A stretch of 64,000 bases of DNA from Toxorhynchites rutilus septentrionalis (lineage: Eukaryota > Arthropoda > Insecta > Diptera > Culicidae). Positions 35,860 to 48,532 of this stretch are shown here, piece after piece. Under the pieces are notes generated by a model that was given only the letters and a program-made list of their open reading frames with translations, ran no database searches and was not told where the DNA came from. Numbering within the stretch: the first letter of the stretch is position 1; each line of letters opens with the position of its first letter. The translations under genes and the position numbers were made by a program. The stretch covers positions 264,887,598-264,951,597 of the forward strand of contig NC_073746.1 of assembly GCF_029784135.1 (NCBI RefSeq), written 5' to 3'.

Positions 35860-36078
35860 AAGTATGGGGTAATCCGCGGTGCGGTCCAGCCGGTCATTTG
35901 GAAGCATCAGATGCTCGGCAGCGTGGCCAATCGGCCGAGAAGAGGACTGAAACGTAAGGCTGATGCAAGAACGGACACGCTAATCATCTGGGAAGTAAAG
36001 AAAAACCCACGAACGTCCATTCAGGCGATTTTAGAGAGGTTGGATCTGAACAATTCCAATCCCACCATTCGACGACGC
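35860..36078 (+). pseudogene. Tc1-like transposase, N-terminal fragment
   Basis: Frame from 35911 reads NRPRRGLKRKADARTDTLII and then WEVKKNPRTSIQAILERL...NPTIRRRLRR, the paired-like helix-turn-helix region and linker of Tc1 transposases. Upstream pieces (35860-35910) look like the first helix in another frame. The TTAA MITE at 36079 interrupts it. The DDE domain is not seen downstream. Dead. Confidence 0.7.
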
Positions 36079-36818
36079 TTAAGGAGGTATTCTAGTGTAG
36101 AGACACGAATTTCGGATGTTTTTTCGAACTCCGTAAAAATAAAACAAAGAATATTTTTACTATCCATTATATCATTATTCGTTTATCTGTCTTTCAACAA
36201 TAAAACAAAAATAGGACGGAAAAAAAATATTCATAATTAGAATAGTTACATGCTGGTGAAGTGAGGGTGTTCAAAAAAAAGTTGTGCCATGGCGTACACG
36301 ATTCCAGTCCTTCTGGTTATCTGAAACAAAAAAATCGAACAGATTCTGAATCAGTAAAGATGTCGCTATGGCATGAACCTCGGACAAGTCAAAAACATGG
36401 GTTTTAACAAAATGGCGGCCGTTTGAAAACAAAAATGCTGTTTAAAACGTTTTTTTTGCGTTTACCGATTTTTTAAAAATAGTAAAATTAAAAAGTTATA
36501 ATTTTTTATTGGTTCATGCGATAGAGAGATGTATGCAGATTATTTTCATATAAATTTGACATAAATCGGTTCAGTAGAACTTGAGATATCGTGTACGCCA
36601 GTTAGAAAAAAACTAGTTCCGAGAGAAACGCGTTTGAAGTTCATTGTGATGGCCGTAACAGGTTAGATACCACATCACTAAGATGGCTCTAACTAGGTAA
36701 ATAATAGGATTTTCGATAAGTCCTTTCTTGAGTATATTCTTGAATGCCTAAACTACAGAAATATGGTAAAAAAAAAATTTCGATTTTTTCAGATTTCTAG
36801 ACTAGAATACCCCCTTAA
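36079..36818. mobile_element. TTAA-flanked MITE, family B, copy 2
   Basis: 740 bp. TTAAGGAGGTATTCTAGTGT at the left; right-end reverse complement TTAAGGGGGTATTCTAGTCT. The TTAA target lies inside the Tc1 fragment. Interior collinear with 6026-6753. Frames within are shadows. Confidence 0.75.
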
Positions 36819-39389
36819 GGGAATGGAACCTGAAGAGCTACTTTGCCAAAAAGCGACAGATGATCAGCAACAGCAGCTAAAAAAAACGACTCTAGTTTGC
36901 GAGGGACCATGTCAACAAGCCGCTTGGGGACACGATTTCTGGTCATAGAACACTGCATCAAACCTAATCTGAATGCTATGTTCTGTTCTTCCTAACTCGA
37001 ATTTCCACATTTCTGTAGTGTTTCTTTTGGCCATATTCGTTGCTATCTTTTTTGCACTCACAAAGAATTTAGAATACAAAAAACTCCGCCTGCGAGTGAC
37101 GGATTTCTATAGTAGTATGTTCAAAAAAAAACTTGAAACTATTGAGAACTAAAGCAGAGGGTCCAAAGACGGTTGTAAAAGCTGTTATCCACGGCTTTTA
37201 CGTGATGAAAGATTACTCTCCGCCGTCGCGAATGGAGTTCTATGAAATGTATACGCTGTGAATAACATAAGATATCGCCGGGACGATTGATTTTGGAGGA
37301 GTTCTCCCGGAAACCTTCTCAGGTTTTAACTATGGGAAACTCTTTCCACCGTCACGAATTAATTTCGATTGAAAAGGATGCGATAAATAATAGAATATAT
37401 AGCTGGTTCAATTAATTGTACAGATTTTCCTTTTCAGATTACCTAAAAATAATCTTTGCCGCATGTTGTGACACATGAGATTTTCATTTCGTCGAATGGT
37501 CGATCGATGAAAACGAATGTAAACGGAATTAAGTTTACATATTTGGATGCTTCAATTGACAAATCGATTAACTCCATGAAACAAGATGTTGAGAAAAATG
37601 ATAAAATATTATATGTTTTATTATTATTTATTATTCAATGGCTGAAAAGATTTTGTCATTTAGTGGTGTTAATACTTATTATTAAAGAAATTTGTTTTGA
37701 ACCACCTAAAAAATCGCGTTCTGTTCCTCTAGTTTTTGTCGAGTTTATTTTTCATATCGATCCTTCTACTGTTATTCCCAAATCAAATTAAAAATTACCA
37801 TACCCTGAAGGTCCAGAAATTGATGAAAAATTGTGACACAACAAAAGTATTTTTCTTTAAATCATCTCTATATTAATCGGTTTCTCTCCTCAATGTTCAT
37901 AGCATGAAATAGTCATAATCATCAAGAGCATATATTCCCGCCTCTTTTCAAGCAATGCTAGTTGACGAGCTCACTATTTGCAGGAAACTTAAGTCCCAAT
38001 CACTCACAACATTAACTATATCTATGTTATGGACCTGTCATAATTATTCCGTTAATTATACCAATGTCTATTATTGTTCGCTATCCAATATCAGCGTCAT
38101 TATGATGTTCACCTCCAAATACTTCGTTCTTTCTCATTTCCTCATCCAGTTGAATATTTGAGGAAGCTGGGTGTAATCGTTCACTTTCTTCTAATGATCA
38201 CCTGTTTCGTGTTTCCGCAAACAACAAACCACCGATTTCCAAAGTAATGTGGGAATGAGTTAGCCGGATTTAATGGAAGAGAGAAAACAAACTTGGTCAC
38301 GGAATCGCACGTAACCCAGATTCCCGTTCCGTGCCCCACCTGCACCGAGCGAATGCAAAGCAGTTTTACTTTTAGGTGGTTTGTTTTTTTATATTCGCTC
38401 CACACACAGGTGAATTATGAAAATTTACGAAAGCGCTCATCAATTTACCACCGACAGACAGGTGGCAAAGTGTGAGTACCACTAACAGCTACATTTGTCG
38501 GCTAAATCATGGGATTGGGTTCACCCATTCCGATGTTAATAGAGATTAACAGTTCGGTTTGAACGGTTCACGGGTTTGAACGTTATTCGGGTGATTTGGT
38601 ATTTTTTTGGGGAAGAGAGAGAGAGATGCGAGGTACTCCTAGGTACTACGAGGTACTACGAGGACTACTAATTTAAAAGTTTGTATATTTTGCATGAAAA
38701 AAAACTCAAAACCTAACAGATTTTTTTTATGTTTATGCATTAGAGATAAACTGACTAGTTATATCCATGCAAAATATAACGAAAACAAATTCAAGTTTAC
38801 TTGATTCCATGTTTTATCCTCGAATTCCACAAATACAACAATATTCGAACCCATCCAAAGCAATAAATTATGCTTCAAAGTTCAATATCCTTCCAGAGTT
38901 TCGTTCTTATTCTTCCATATCCACGAGATAACCCTTCGATCGGAGCCGTCGGGCAGTTTCCACTGATATTAACTAACCCCGTTCTTCGAGATCATGCGTG
39001 CGGGGAGAGCAAACGGCAACCAAAACACACAAGAAAATATGACTTTCAGGCTAGTGTGTTAATAGGTGATGTTTGTTCCTTCCTTTAATTCCCTCGCCTA
39101 ATGGTTGGTTGATTTGCCCGAATGTATAACAACACCCCCTGGCTAAAGCGCTTCTCAGAAGCATGCAGCGTAGTGAGAAAGAAAAAAACAGAGATTGACC
39201 AGCAAGGGTCCGAGCGTTTGTCGTGGTAATTGGACGCGAAGAAATATTTCGGAGGGTTTATTGACTCCTTTGTAAACAGAGTTACTGTTTTCGAGGAAAA
39301 GAAACGTGTTGCATTTCGATGTTACGTCTGAATATGCTTAGGGGACATGAAAACCCTGTAAACAGATTTTCGAAATGATTGAATATGAA
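36819..39389. other. Long stretch without supported gene
   Basis: 37456-37791 is open for 111 codons but runs into a Tc1-MITE terminus (TCTGTTCCTCTAGTTTTTGTCGAG at about 37720 in shorter form), so it is not a credible protein. 38640-38665 has short GAGGTACTAC repeats. Nothing else supported. Confidence 0.35.
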
Positions 39390-40180
39390 ATAGTGTGTTT
39401 TACGGATGATATCATAGAATTTTTCGCTCAACAAGATATTTATGGCCACTGGGGATGGGGTTCATCTTTTGAAAAAAATCACGTTCATTGCATTAAAATG
39501 AAGAACTCCATTTTATTCACAGTATTTTCCATCTTTAGTATAGCTGATATTCCTGTCTCTATGGCCGTGAAACCGATGTTCATAACTCCCCTGGACATAC
39601 CCAAAATCCTTGACGCCTAGGATTCACGAAATAAATCCAATTTTCATCCAGTCACAACTCAACAACTTCCGTTTGTACCAGGCGAACAGTATTTCACATT
39701 TGATTATTCGGTTTTCTTGCTGTTTTTCGTCCAGCTCAGGTGGAACCTATTTTCCGATTATCTGGATTTTTCCCACGGCCTTCAAAAGTCTCGAGATGAC
39801 TTCTTTAGTCACATTCAATTGATCCATGAGATGTTGTTTCGTTTTAGTGTCATCTTCCTCCAAAAGTGTTCAATGTGTTCGAACTTTTTCCAAGGTATTC
39901 CACGCTTTTCGTATCGCACGTCAAAACCAAAAGCATGTTCACCGATGTTCATCTTAGGTTTATCAGGTCTTCTACAAAAAAGCTTTGACGCCCTACCAGG
40001 CGGCCCCACGGTAGTTGACCGGAACCTTAGCCATAACCAATGAAAAGATGGATGTCGGCACGTTTTTCAGCTCATCGTAGCTATCAGCTGCTTTTCCGTC
40101 TAGGCCACGAAATTATTGAGGTAGAACCTCCGTTTGATGTTCGCCCAAAAATGTTCCATTGGTATAGCTAAGAGGCAGCG
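39390..40180 (-). pseudogene. Degenerate mariner transposase, third lineage
   Basis: Pieces in several minus frames line up with a mariner transposase: HFWANIKRRFYLNNFVA (N-terminal helix-turn-helix, about 40140-40180), LLEEDDTKTKQHLMDQL and VTKEVISRLLKAVGKIQ (second helix-turn-helix, about 39790-39870), VPPELDEKQQENR, and FAWYKRKLL..DWMKIGFIS (start of the catalytic core). Many stops and frameshifts; no intact catalytic triad seen. Terminal repeats not found. Confidence 0.6.
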
Positions 40181-41645
40181 TTGCCACATATTCACTGCTA
40201 CGGACCACGTCTAACCGAGATATATGCTGGGTGAAATAAAAACCTTAACACTTATAACTCGAATATTTCTTAATAGATCGGAAAGATGTTTGCATCAATT
40301 GATAGGCTATATTTCTACGCATCTATCACAATGAGTAAAATGTTATTTTCCATGAGATAAACAATTGAATAACTGTGAAATGTCAAGCGTTATCTAAACG
40401 CCCTAACTGCCACGTTTTGATTGGCCTGATTTACGGTTTCCCCAACACAGTCATCCAAATCAATGTACCGGGGGTAATTTGTTCCCATCCAGAGTTTAGA
40501 GACGAATGAACTGCAAAAGTTTAAAGTCTCTATAATACAATACCTTCCTTCCCATCCAGTGTTGCTAATGATCACCATCGTATGACTGTTCATGGAGACG
40601 TATGTGCTGTGTCATTAATGAACATCATAAAATGAACAGTCAAACAACCGTCGAACTAAAAATATCATATGACATTTCGGCTTTTTTTCGTCCTATACAT
40701 TAGATATCCATCGCCCCGTAATTAAACAACAGTATTCACGGGGAACGCTCACCGCTGAAAACGTTCATTCAACACATTCGCACTTGATAGGGGAGAGTTC
40801 GACGGTTGCTTTGATATAGCAATCCGTCTGAATACCATCCATCGTGTATGGATGTGTGAGTGAGCAGGTGGATGTATATGTGCAGCTACGCTTGAATGCA
40901 GAATAAAGGGAGAAAAAGAATGCACACCACTGCAGTTTTAATGTCAAATGACATTAAAACTACAGTCATATTAGCCGGAATTGAGGGATGGTTATGAGCA
41001 CGAATGGTAGAATGGAAATAGCATATTTTCATCGCTCTTCTGGGTACGGTCGGCAGAAAGAGAAAACATATAAACGTTCAATTGATAGTCGTGTTTGCGG
41101 CTGTGCGTTTATTTCTGATGTGACTGTTAGAACCGAGCAATGCATTCTTGGTTACATTCGCAATACATATTGAGCCGTAACTCTTGAGCAAGGGCAGTAT
41201 GTGATGGTTGAGAGAAATGTCGACCGTTCACAACACTGTTCCCATCTAAATGTGTTTCCCTAAGATAGATTCCAAAACTAAGGTGCCTGGGGGAATCCGT
41301 TTTGCAAATATATGCTAGCTGCGAATACTTTTGTACTCGCTTATCTCATACAATGATTGTTTGGCAATTCTTCCGTTCACATATTTTAGTAGACCTAGGC
41401 ATCATATCTAGTGTTGCCACATTTTCATCTGTACCAGAACGAGAAAAAATCTTTCTCATCTGTACTTTTTCTTCAAAAAATCTGTATCAACGAAAATATT
41501 CAGTGTAGAGAAAAATCATGAAGCATGAGAAAATGATCATTCATTTGCTACAAAATATTATATTTACTTACTAACTTTATGTCTACATTCACTTACTACA
41601 AATACTTACGTTTTAACGCCAACGGGGCGCAATTTTTATAATGAA
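40181..41645. other. Intergenic stretch with a hairpin
   Basis: No domain-bearing frame. 41282-41330 shares GCCTGGGGGAA(A)TC and TTTGCAAATA with 62280-62310. 41405-41500 resembles the left end of the hAT-like element (AGTGTTGCCACATTTTCAT). Confidence 0.3.
40930..40965. repeat. Short near-perfect hairpin
   Basis: CTGCAGTTTTAATGTCA, AA, TGACATTAAAACTACAG: 17-base arms with one mismatch and a 2-base loop. Could be a minimal palindrome from element excision or a structured RNA; no support for either. Confidence 0.6.
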
Positions 41646-42215
41646 CTAGTTGACCCGGCAAATTTCGTCCCGCCCAAAATTTATTTTTCGTTGTCACATC
41701 CACGTTTTCTCACTAAGCGCACGTTCCAATCGCAGAACTGTTATTTGATTGATTTTCTAAGCCACCCTTCAAAATGATTTTTTACTATAAAATTTCAGTA
41801 CTTCTACCAAAACTCGACATTATAATATCAGATTATTTTCAGACACAATTCTCGTGCAATATTTTTCATCCACTTGCAAATAACATGTTTCTCCGTTACA
41901 TGGAGTAAATGTTTGATACAGAAAATATGATAGAATGAAGACAGCCCTAAATCGGACAATTCCTTTCTCGAGTGCTGCTCTTATCAACACATTCAGCGAT
42001 CCATTTTTATTGATATAGATAGAAGCCGATATAGGAATGCGTTTTATCAAACTAAAATCCATTTCCACTTTTGAACGAAGAACAATTTCGTTACCGCAAG
42101 TATCAAATGGACTAACAACGCTTGTCAATATGTAATTGTGGAACACATGCGAATTGAATTTTTCGAAGTATTGCAGAAATTTGTGTTTTATTTGTATGGC
42201 AGTTCCCCTTCTTCG
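41646..42215 (+). repeat. Dispersed repeat, same family as 11636-12592
   Basis: Starts TTGACCCGGCAAATTTCGTC. The interior 41764-41900 matches, inverted, 60361-60507, and it ends with TTGCAGAAATTTGTGTTTTA and TGTATGGCAG. It lacks the tandem expansion seen in the other two copies. Serves as the unoccupied reference for the MITE insertion at 60508. Confidence 0.6.
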
Positions 42216-45200
42216 TTGGCCGAGGCATTTTGATTGAATTAAATACTTTTCCGTTTACTGTTTTTGAAAGCATAGGCAGCCGGGGCAGTGTTCCATGCTC
42301 TGCAATACAATTTTCTAACCCAATGTTAAAGTTGCTAAAACTTATATTATAGACCCATTAAACGTAAAAATAATAATTGTATTGATATCAACACAATTTT
42401 ATTCTATTGATTTTCATGACATGAAAAGCTCTGACCCAGGAATAACATTTTATGGAATGGTTTTTATAGCTGTTTCGATGATGTTGTCTGGCATCAGTGT
42501 CGAAAAAATAACGATGCTTTCACCAATACAAACAAAACCATTGCCGAAAATTGCAAAATGAAAATTTAACTTTCAGAGCACTAGCTCGAGTTTTCCAACG
42601 TTTTTCACTATACAGTGTGACAGCAGATGAAAATTTAATATCTTGTGAGTAATCGATTAGAGTTTGGTTGATATTACTAGATGGGAAGTGTGCGAAAACG
42701 ATAATTTTTTCACACTGTTTCGTAAAATTATTGATTTTCGGGCGAGGGAGATGAAAGAAATGAGCGCCATTGTGGCAGCCATTTGTGGCTAGCTTCCACT
42801 TTCACCTTAATGTAAGACGTTTACGCAATCGAAAAACAGATCTACGGATATAGAAAAACAGATCGGTGACAGTCACTTCTCCGCCTGAATTCCCATGATG
42901 GTGTGTACGGCTAAAAAAATTGAAAATTTGCAAACAAAAAATGGGTCCTAACTGTAAAAATCCGATGGCTTCGGTTTTACCCGGATTTCCGTTACATATA
43001 TAAATTGGTATTCCAATGGAAACGAAATGAGTATTACTAATTATTAATTTTCAAATGCAACGTAGAAAAATAGGGCTGGATAGTGCGGCAAAAAGGTAAC
43101 AAAATGTCTCATGCGTGAATTGATCCATACGCCTAGTCTGTCTCGTACAGCGTCCCGTAGAGCAAGATTCGTTTGAAGGTTCGAGGGAGACACGGAAAAC
43201 AAAACCAAAGGATTTACGATGCAGTTTTGGCGGTTGTGGCGGTGAAGGAGGCAGTGACGGCAGCGGCGTAATCACCTAGACCAGTTGTTGGCACCTAGTT
43301 TTGATGTTCGGTTTTATGCTGGCTCATCCAGAATGATGCTGCTGGCTCAAGCTCGCTGAAAGGAACAGGATTTTCGGGTGATTAGTTTCTTCCTTCGCTT
43401 GCACTACACAGAGGGCGCGTCGAAGAATGAAAAAAAAACGTATGCTTTATTAGAATATTGACCTTGGTTCGGTGAATAACCTACGATAGCACAGGGCGGG
43501 TATCTACAAGTGAGCGGAGCTTCTTTGGTGAAAATATCTCTTTTTTTCTAGCGGACCAAAGTAGCTGCAAAAACAAACCATCGCGTGCATTCCGCCAGTG
43601 ACCTTGCGTGGAATGTGCAATCGTTGGACTCGTGTGTGGCGTTGAAAGGCGTGTAACCTCCATTTATTCTCTCGGCACTTCTCCCTCGATTATTCCGCTG
43701 CTCACTCAAGAGACTGCCATCGCTGACGGATATCGAGCGTACGGATGTTGCTGCAAAACCACTGGAAAATAATTGAAGCGTGCCCGCCTCGTTCTTCCGA
43801 TGCGCAAGATATGCGCGGTTTGTTTTCGAAATCTATGCAATCATGTTGTGAAACACTGCGGTGTTTATTACAGTCAGTCTGCCGCCTGGCTGAACGTGTA
43901 AATTGTGCGCGAAGGAAACGTAACATGAACATTAGGACTCCACGATCGGAAACCGGATGAATTAATTGTTGCAACGGCTGTGCATGTGGGTGTGTACAGT
44001 AAAACGAATGGGATGATCTTGAACCGAAGACATTGAAAGCTCTCCAATGCTACGAAAGAGCAATGACCGAACCATGTAGGTTTTGATTGAATCTGAAAAT
44101 ACAATTTCTTTCGAGACATTTTTTCCACTGAATCGCCACAATTACATATCAACATTCCGGTTCATCCCATAACAAAAAACATTCGAGCGCTATAGCCATC
44201 CCACATCGATCTCAAAGTTATGATTACAGATTCCCAAAGCGGTCACCACATTATTCTTTCTTCCTCCATCCAAACAAACGATAATTGATTTGAACTTTTT
44301 TCAAAGACCCTTTTCAGCATCCATTGCTGTTGATGGGATCAACTCACCGCCACAAGTCAAAACATGGATCGACAGTCTGATATTTGTGCCAAATTTTCGA
44401 CTTGCGAAACCTTTTTATCAACTCACCAGGTCTAGTTCTGAGCAGCTTCTTTTTATTGTTTTTTTTTTTGTGGACCACCGATCTAGTCTAGATGGAAGCC
44501 GATTATTTGGCCGAGTAGCAGAGAATGTGGCGTGCGAACAAAACAAAATCAATCCAGTGGGAATTAACCGTTACCTGTCAGCAGATAAATTGGATTGAAC
44601 GTGCGTGGCCGAGGACGCTTATCATGGATCGAATTAACGCTCAAATGTTCGTTTAAGAATGAATGGTTCTATGCGAGTTCTGCTCACAAGTGCGTATCAC
44701 AAAGAAGTTAACTTAGCATTATCAACTATAAATTAGCACTGAAATCACTTATATATTAAATACACGAATGCACATGAGATAATAAGCTTCCGTTACAGGA
44801 TGTTAATGCAACCAAAGCATTAAATGACCTCTCCCATGTGAAGGAATTCAGTGCTGACGCTTGTCTTTGACGTGCGTGTTTTTCGTTATTCGAAGTTCTT
44901 CATGATGCCTCCGGCAACACCGAACTTGTTTCCAGCCGCATCGTTGAAATTCAATCGATTGTTCGGGATAGTGAACTACATATAGAGCGGCGGCCAAAAA
45001 CGGAGCGTCAAACCAACCGGGTTTCGTTCGGTTGAAATTTGCGCAAAAGTTTGCATGACTACCAGGGCCAAGACTCCCCTTGAGAGCTAGTCATCGGAGG
45101 AAGATGAATAAAACCCGTGGCAGTTTCAACATGTGCTGAGGCTGTTATGCTAATGATTTGAGTTCACCTTTCCGTCGACTGAACAACACGAAGTGACTTG

Positions 45201-45599
45201 AGAAACAAGCTGACACAACTGGGACAACCTGGAGCAATTAACGAGCCATAACAGTATTCACCAAGTTTACCCTATGCAAAAATAATGATAATTATTGTAT
45301 CAGGAATCTGGTGCTAGATGCTTCACATTTCAAACATTTCTAAGATCGTTAGAGTTTATTTGGTGATTTGATTTTCAATCACACTATGAGATTTTTGCTT
45401 TATATCGTCAAAAAACAGTACTATGAACGAGTAAAAGAAATTAAAGTATAGTGGAGGGCGGTCCTTCTGTGAAGTGGCCGAAAAACTAAATTTTCCGGTA
45501 CTTCATGGCCTTCACAATTGTTTGACGGAGAACTACGTCTTTGATTTTTATATAGAGGGGTACGAAAGTTTTATATGTTATAGAGAAATATCATCAAGA
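42216..45599. other. Long stretch without supported gene
   Basis: Frames up to 102 codons with no domains. 42955-42990 carries GGTTTTACCCGGATTTCC as near 4150. 43050-44300 is less AT-rich, possibly unique sequence. No repeats shared with the window otherwise. Confidence 0.35.
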
Positions 45600-45971
45600 A
45601 AAAATTTTCATCAAAAATTCAAGTACTCAAAAAATTTGAGAATTTAAAGATTCAATACTACTTTAATTCGTGATCCCGTAGCCGAGTGGTTAGCGTCACA
45701 CTTAACATGCCGGGGGTTCGGGTTCGATTCCAATTCCGGTCGGGGAAATTTTTCGTCAAAGAAATTTCTTCCGACTTGCACTATGGTCACGCGTATTCTA
45801 GAGCTTGCCACTCAGAATGCACTCAAGGCGTGTTATTTGGCACAGAAATCTCAACCAAGTACTAGTAAGATTGACGCAAGTAATTCTACGTTGAGACGGC
45901 GAAGTTCCTCTAGGAACGTTAGTGCCATTTAAGAAGAAGATACTACTTTAGTTCGTATTTAAAATTTCTAT
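45600..45971. repeat. Family 32.6 kb repeat fragment split by a SINE
   Basis: ATCAAGAAAAAATTTTCATC ... GATTCAATACTACTTTAATT matches the 32.6-34.0 kb repeat and continues at 45940 after the SINE insertion. Confidence 0.55.
45672..45939 (+). mobile_element. tRNA-derived SINE, family A, copy 2
   Basis: Head CCCGTAGCCGAGTGGTTAGC (A box) and GGTTCGGGTTCGATTCC (B box, intact here). Same body and 3' part as 6984-7273. Flanked by a 17-base direct repeat (45655-45671 and 45940-45956, one mismatch). Better preserved head than copy 1. Confidence 0.85.
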
Positions 45972-46029
45972 GCCTTCTATAGATATGTGTGATATTTTTC
46001 AAAATTTTAAAAAATATATTTTTATAAAT

Positions 46030-47377
46030 TTTTCATTAAGTTTCATTAAGCTTGACCTGTTTCTATATATGTTTGAATGTTTGTAGGGTTGTCCCACATT
46101 AATAGAAAATTGACCCCGTTCCTTTTGACTGATCGATCTGTAATTTGGAACATACATTTAATTCTACTGTCATTATAAAACTGCGTATTCCATGACCTTG
46201 AAAAATTCAATTTGGACGTCGTTAAAAATGGCTGAATGATTTGACTTGGAGAACACGAAACATAATAAACAACATAAATTCAAGAAGGTCGCCGCCACTA
46301 AGTGGTCGACTATGCATTTTTTGCAATCCCCTCAATATCGGTATCAAATGAAATGATTTGACTAATAGATACAGTACATCATGGAAAAATATTCCGAAGA
46401 AAATTAGGTAAGAAATAAACATTGGATTTCCATTATCCACAGTCAATTGTTTCATCATACACCCCACAATTTTATTTTAGTCTCATCATTGCCCTAGATT
46501 AATAAAGGAAAGGATGTGATAACTACTAACTGCTACTTGTCTAATTATTTTCTAGCTTTCAGTACATTAAACCGCTTAACTTTAAAAGTTTTTTTTACTT
46601 ATTTTATTTTCTAGTTTTTAGTAAATTATCTGTATCATTAGTATACTTCTCTACATTAAAACCATTCAAAAAAAAATTTTTTTTAGATTGTTATTTCTTA
46701 CCTAACTTTCTTCGGAATATTTTAATGATATACTGTATTCTATTAGTCAAATCATTTCATTTGATACCAATATCGAGGGGATTGCAAAAAATACATAGTC
46801 GACCATTTTTTGGCGTCGACCTTTTCGAGTTTATGTTCTTTATAGTGTAGTGTGTTCTCCAAATCAAGCCATTCAGCCATTTTTTAGCAGCGGCCAAATT
46901 TAATTTTGCAAGATCATGGAATATGCAGTTTTATAATGATAGTAGAATTAAATGTATGTTCCAAATTTCAGAACAATCATCCAACAGCAACGGGGACAAC
47001 CCTACAAACATTCATACATACATAGAAACAGGTCAAGCTGAATGAAGCCATTCAAAAAGTAATTAGTTTTTTGGGGACTGCGGCCATCTTGGAATTGGAT
47101 TTTTCATTATCTGCTATGTTCTACTAGTCGATAGCTTTCTTTCGATACCCATATTGATAAGGTTTTGAAAAAATATATATGGCGTTATCTTGTGGTGGCG
47201 GCCTTTTGGGTTTACATTTCTCATAAATAACTGTGTTCTACTGGTCAAGCCCTTTCATTTGATACCCATATTGATGGGGTTCTGAGAATATATGTAATCC
47301 GCAATTTTGTAGTCGCCGCCATGTTGGATTAACATTTTTCATAAATAACTATATTCTACTAGTCAAGCCCTTTCATT
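46030..47377. repeat. Inverted pair plus tandem units, same family as 26.4-27.4 kb
   Basis: 46040-46480 is the reverse complement of 46650-47060 (for example GGGACAACCCTACAAACATT), around a leader shared with 26437-26640. From 47060, about 130-bp units with GATACCCATATTGATGGGG run to 47377, where the retrotransposon interrupts one unit; it resumes at 53414. Confidence 0.65.
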
Positions 47378-47896
47378 TTTTTTTTCCAAAATATATTTTT
47401 TATTAAGGCACATGTGGCGTTAGCCTGACGGGGCCGGGAGTCCAATATTTTGACAATTTTTGTCTTACAACTATGTTAGTAATATGTAACCGATTACTCG
47501 CGGTTGGCTCGAGGTTAGTATTACAAGTGTTCTCATAATTGCTATGTTGCAGTCTTCGATGCTCTATACGTGTGCCCGACACGGGCTACTTCCTATTGGG
47601 ATGCAGCTGACCATTAATCAGCAACGCTCCCTAGTCTGTACCCCATATCTAGCGTGGTGCGTCTTTCTCGACTCGAGGAATCCAGGATAGAATGGTCACT
47701 AGCCGGCGCAATCATCAGTTCGTGTAGAGTTGTCATGAGCGGTACAACCTTTGGCTCTTGTTGAATGATCAGTGGACTGCACAACCTTCGGCCCGTGCAT
47801 CTGTAAAGAGTGTGTGTATGTATTGCCGCGACTATGTAAAAGTTTATCGATCGGATAGGAGGGATATGAAACGGGGACACAACGAAGGAAACATCA
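47378..47896 (-). other. 3'UTR and A-rich end of the retrotransposon
   Basis: Follows the ORF2 stop. Ends in AATAAAAAATATATTTTGG and an A run (minus strand) that abuts the target duplication. The 98-codon minus frame 47614-47910 is not supported as a gene. Confidence 0.75.
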
Positions 47897-48532
47897 TTAA
47901 ACGTTGACATCGGCGTTTCTGAGGAACAGGTATAGATGAAGCAGAAGATCAGGATCCCGGCTACCTAAGATATCCCGGACGGGGATATCCGATTTTCTGC
48001 CTTGTGCTCTCAGTGCTCTAGAGAGCTGAGAGCGAGCAGCATGGAACCGGATACACGACCAGACAACATGCTCGATGTCGTGGTAGCCATCGCCACAATC
48101 ACAAAGATTGTTTGCTGCGAGCCCAATGCGATAGAGATGCGCGTTTAGGTTGTAGTGATTGGACATAAGCCGAGATATCACGCGAATGAAATCACGACCT
48201 ACATTCAATCCCTTGAACCATGCACTCGTCGAGACCTTAGGGATAATCGTGTGTAACCAACGACCGAACTCATCTTCACTCCACATGCGCTGCCAACTAA
48301 CGAGTGTGTCCTGACGAGGAATGTGAAAAAATTCATTATAGGCAATTTGCCTTTCAAAAAGTGTGCCTTCTGAAGCGCCCACCTTAGCTAGCGAGTCCGC
48401 TTTCTCATTCCCCGGAATCGAGCAATGAGAGGGAACCCATGCTAAGGTAATCTTGAATAATTTTTCGACCAAAACACTCAATAGATGTCTTATTCTTGTT
48501 AGGAAATAAGATGAGCGTTTATCAACCTTCAT
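47897..48532 (-). CDS. ORF2 C-terminal part: RNase H end and zinc-like tail
   Basis: In frame with the larger ORF2 piece and separated from it only by a TGA at 48533-48535. It would be reached only by readthrough or in a repaired copy; the ATG is simply the next codon. It starts within RNase H: WVPSHCSIPGNEKADSLAK (residues about 33-52) holds the last conserved His/Asp region. After it, CDCGDGYHDIEHVVWSC (about 143-160) is the Cys/His motif usual at the C-terminus of I-like ORF2 proteins. Ends ...LFLRNADVNV, TAA-type stop. Function in the intact protein: RNase H removes template RNA during reverse transcription. Confidence 0.85.
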   Translation of the reverse strand: MKVDKRSSYFLTRIRHLLSVLVEKLFKITLAWVPSHCSIPGNEKADSLAKVGASEGTLFERQIAYNEFFHIPRQDTLVSWQRMWSEDEFGRWLHTIIPKVSTSAWFKGLNVGRDFIRVISRLMSNHYNLNAHLYRIGLAANNLCDCGDGYHDIEHVVWSCIRFHAARSQLSRALRAQGRKSDIPVRDILGSRDPDLLLHLYLFLRNADVNV

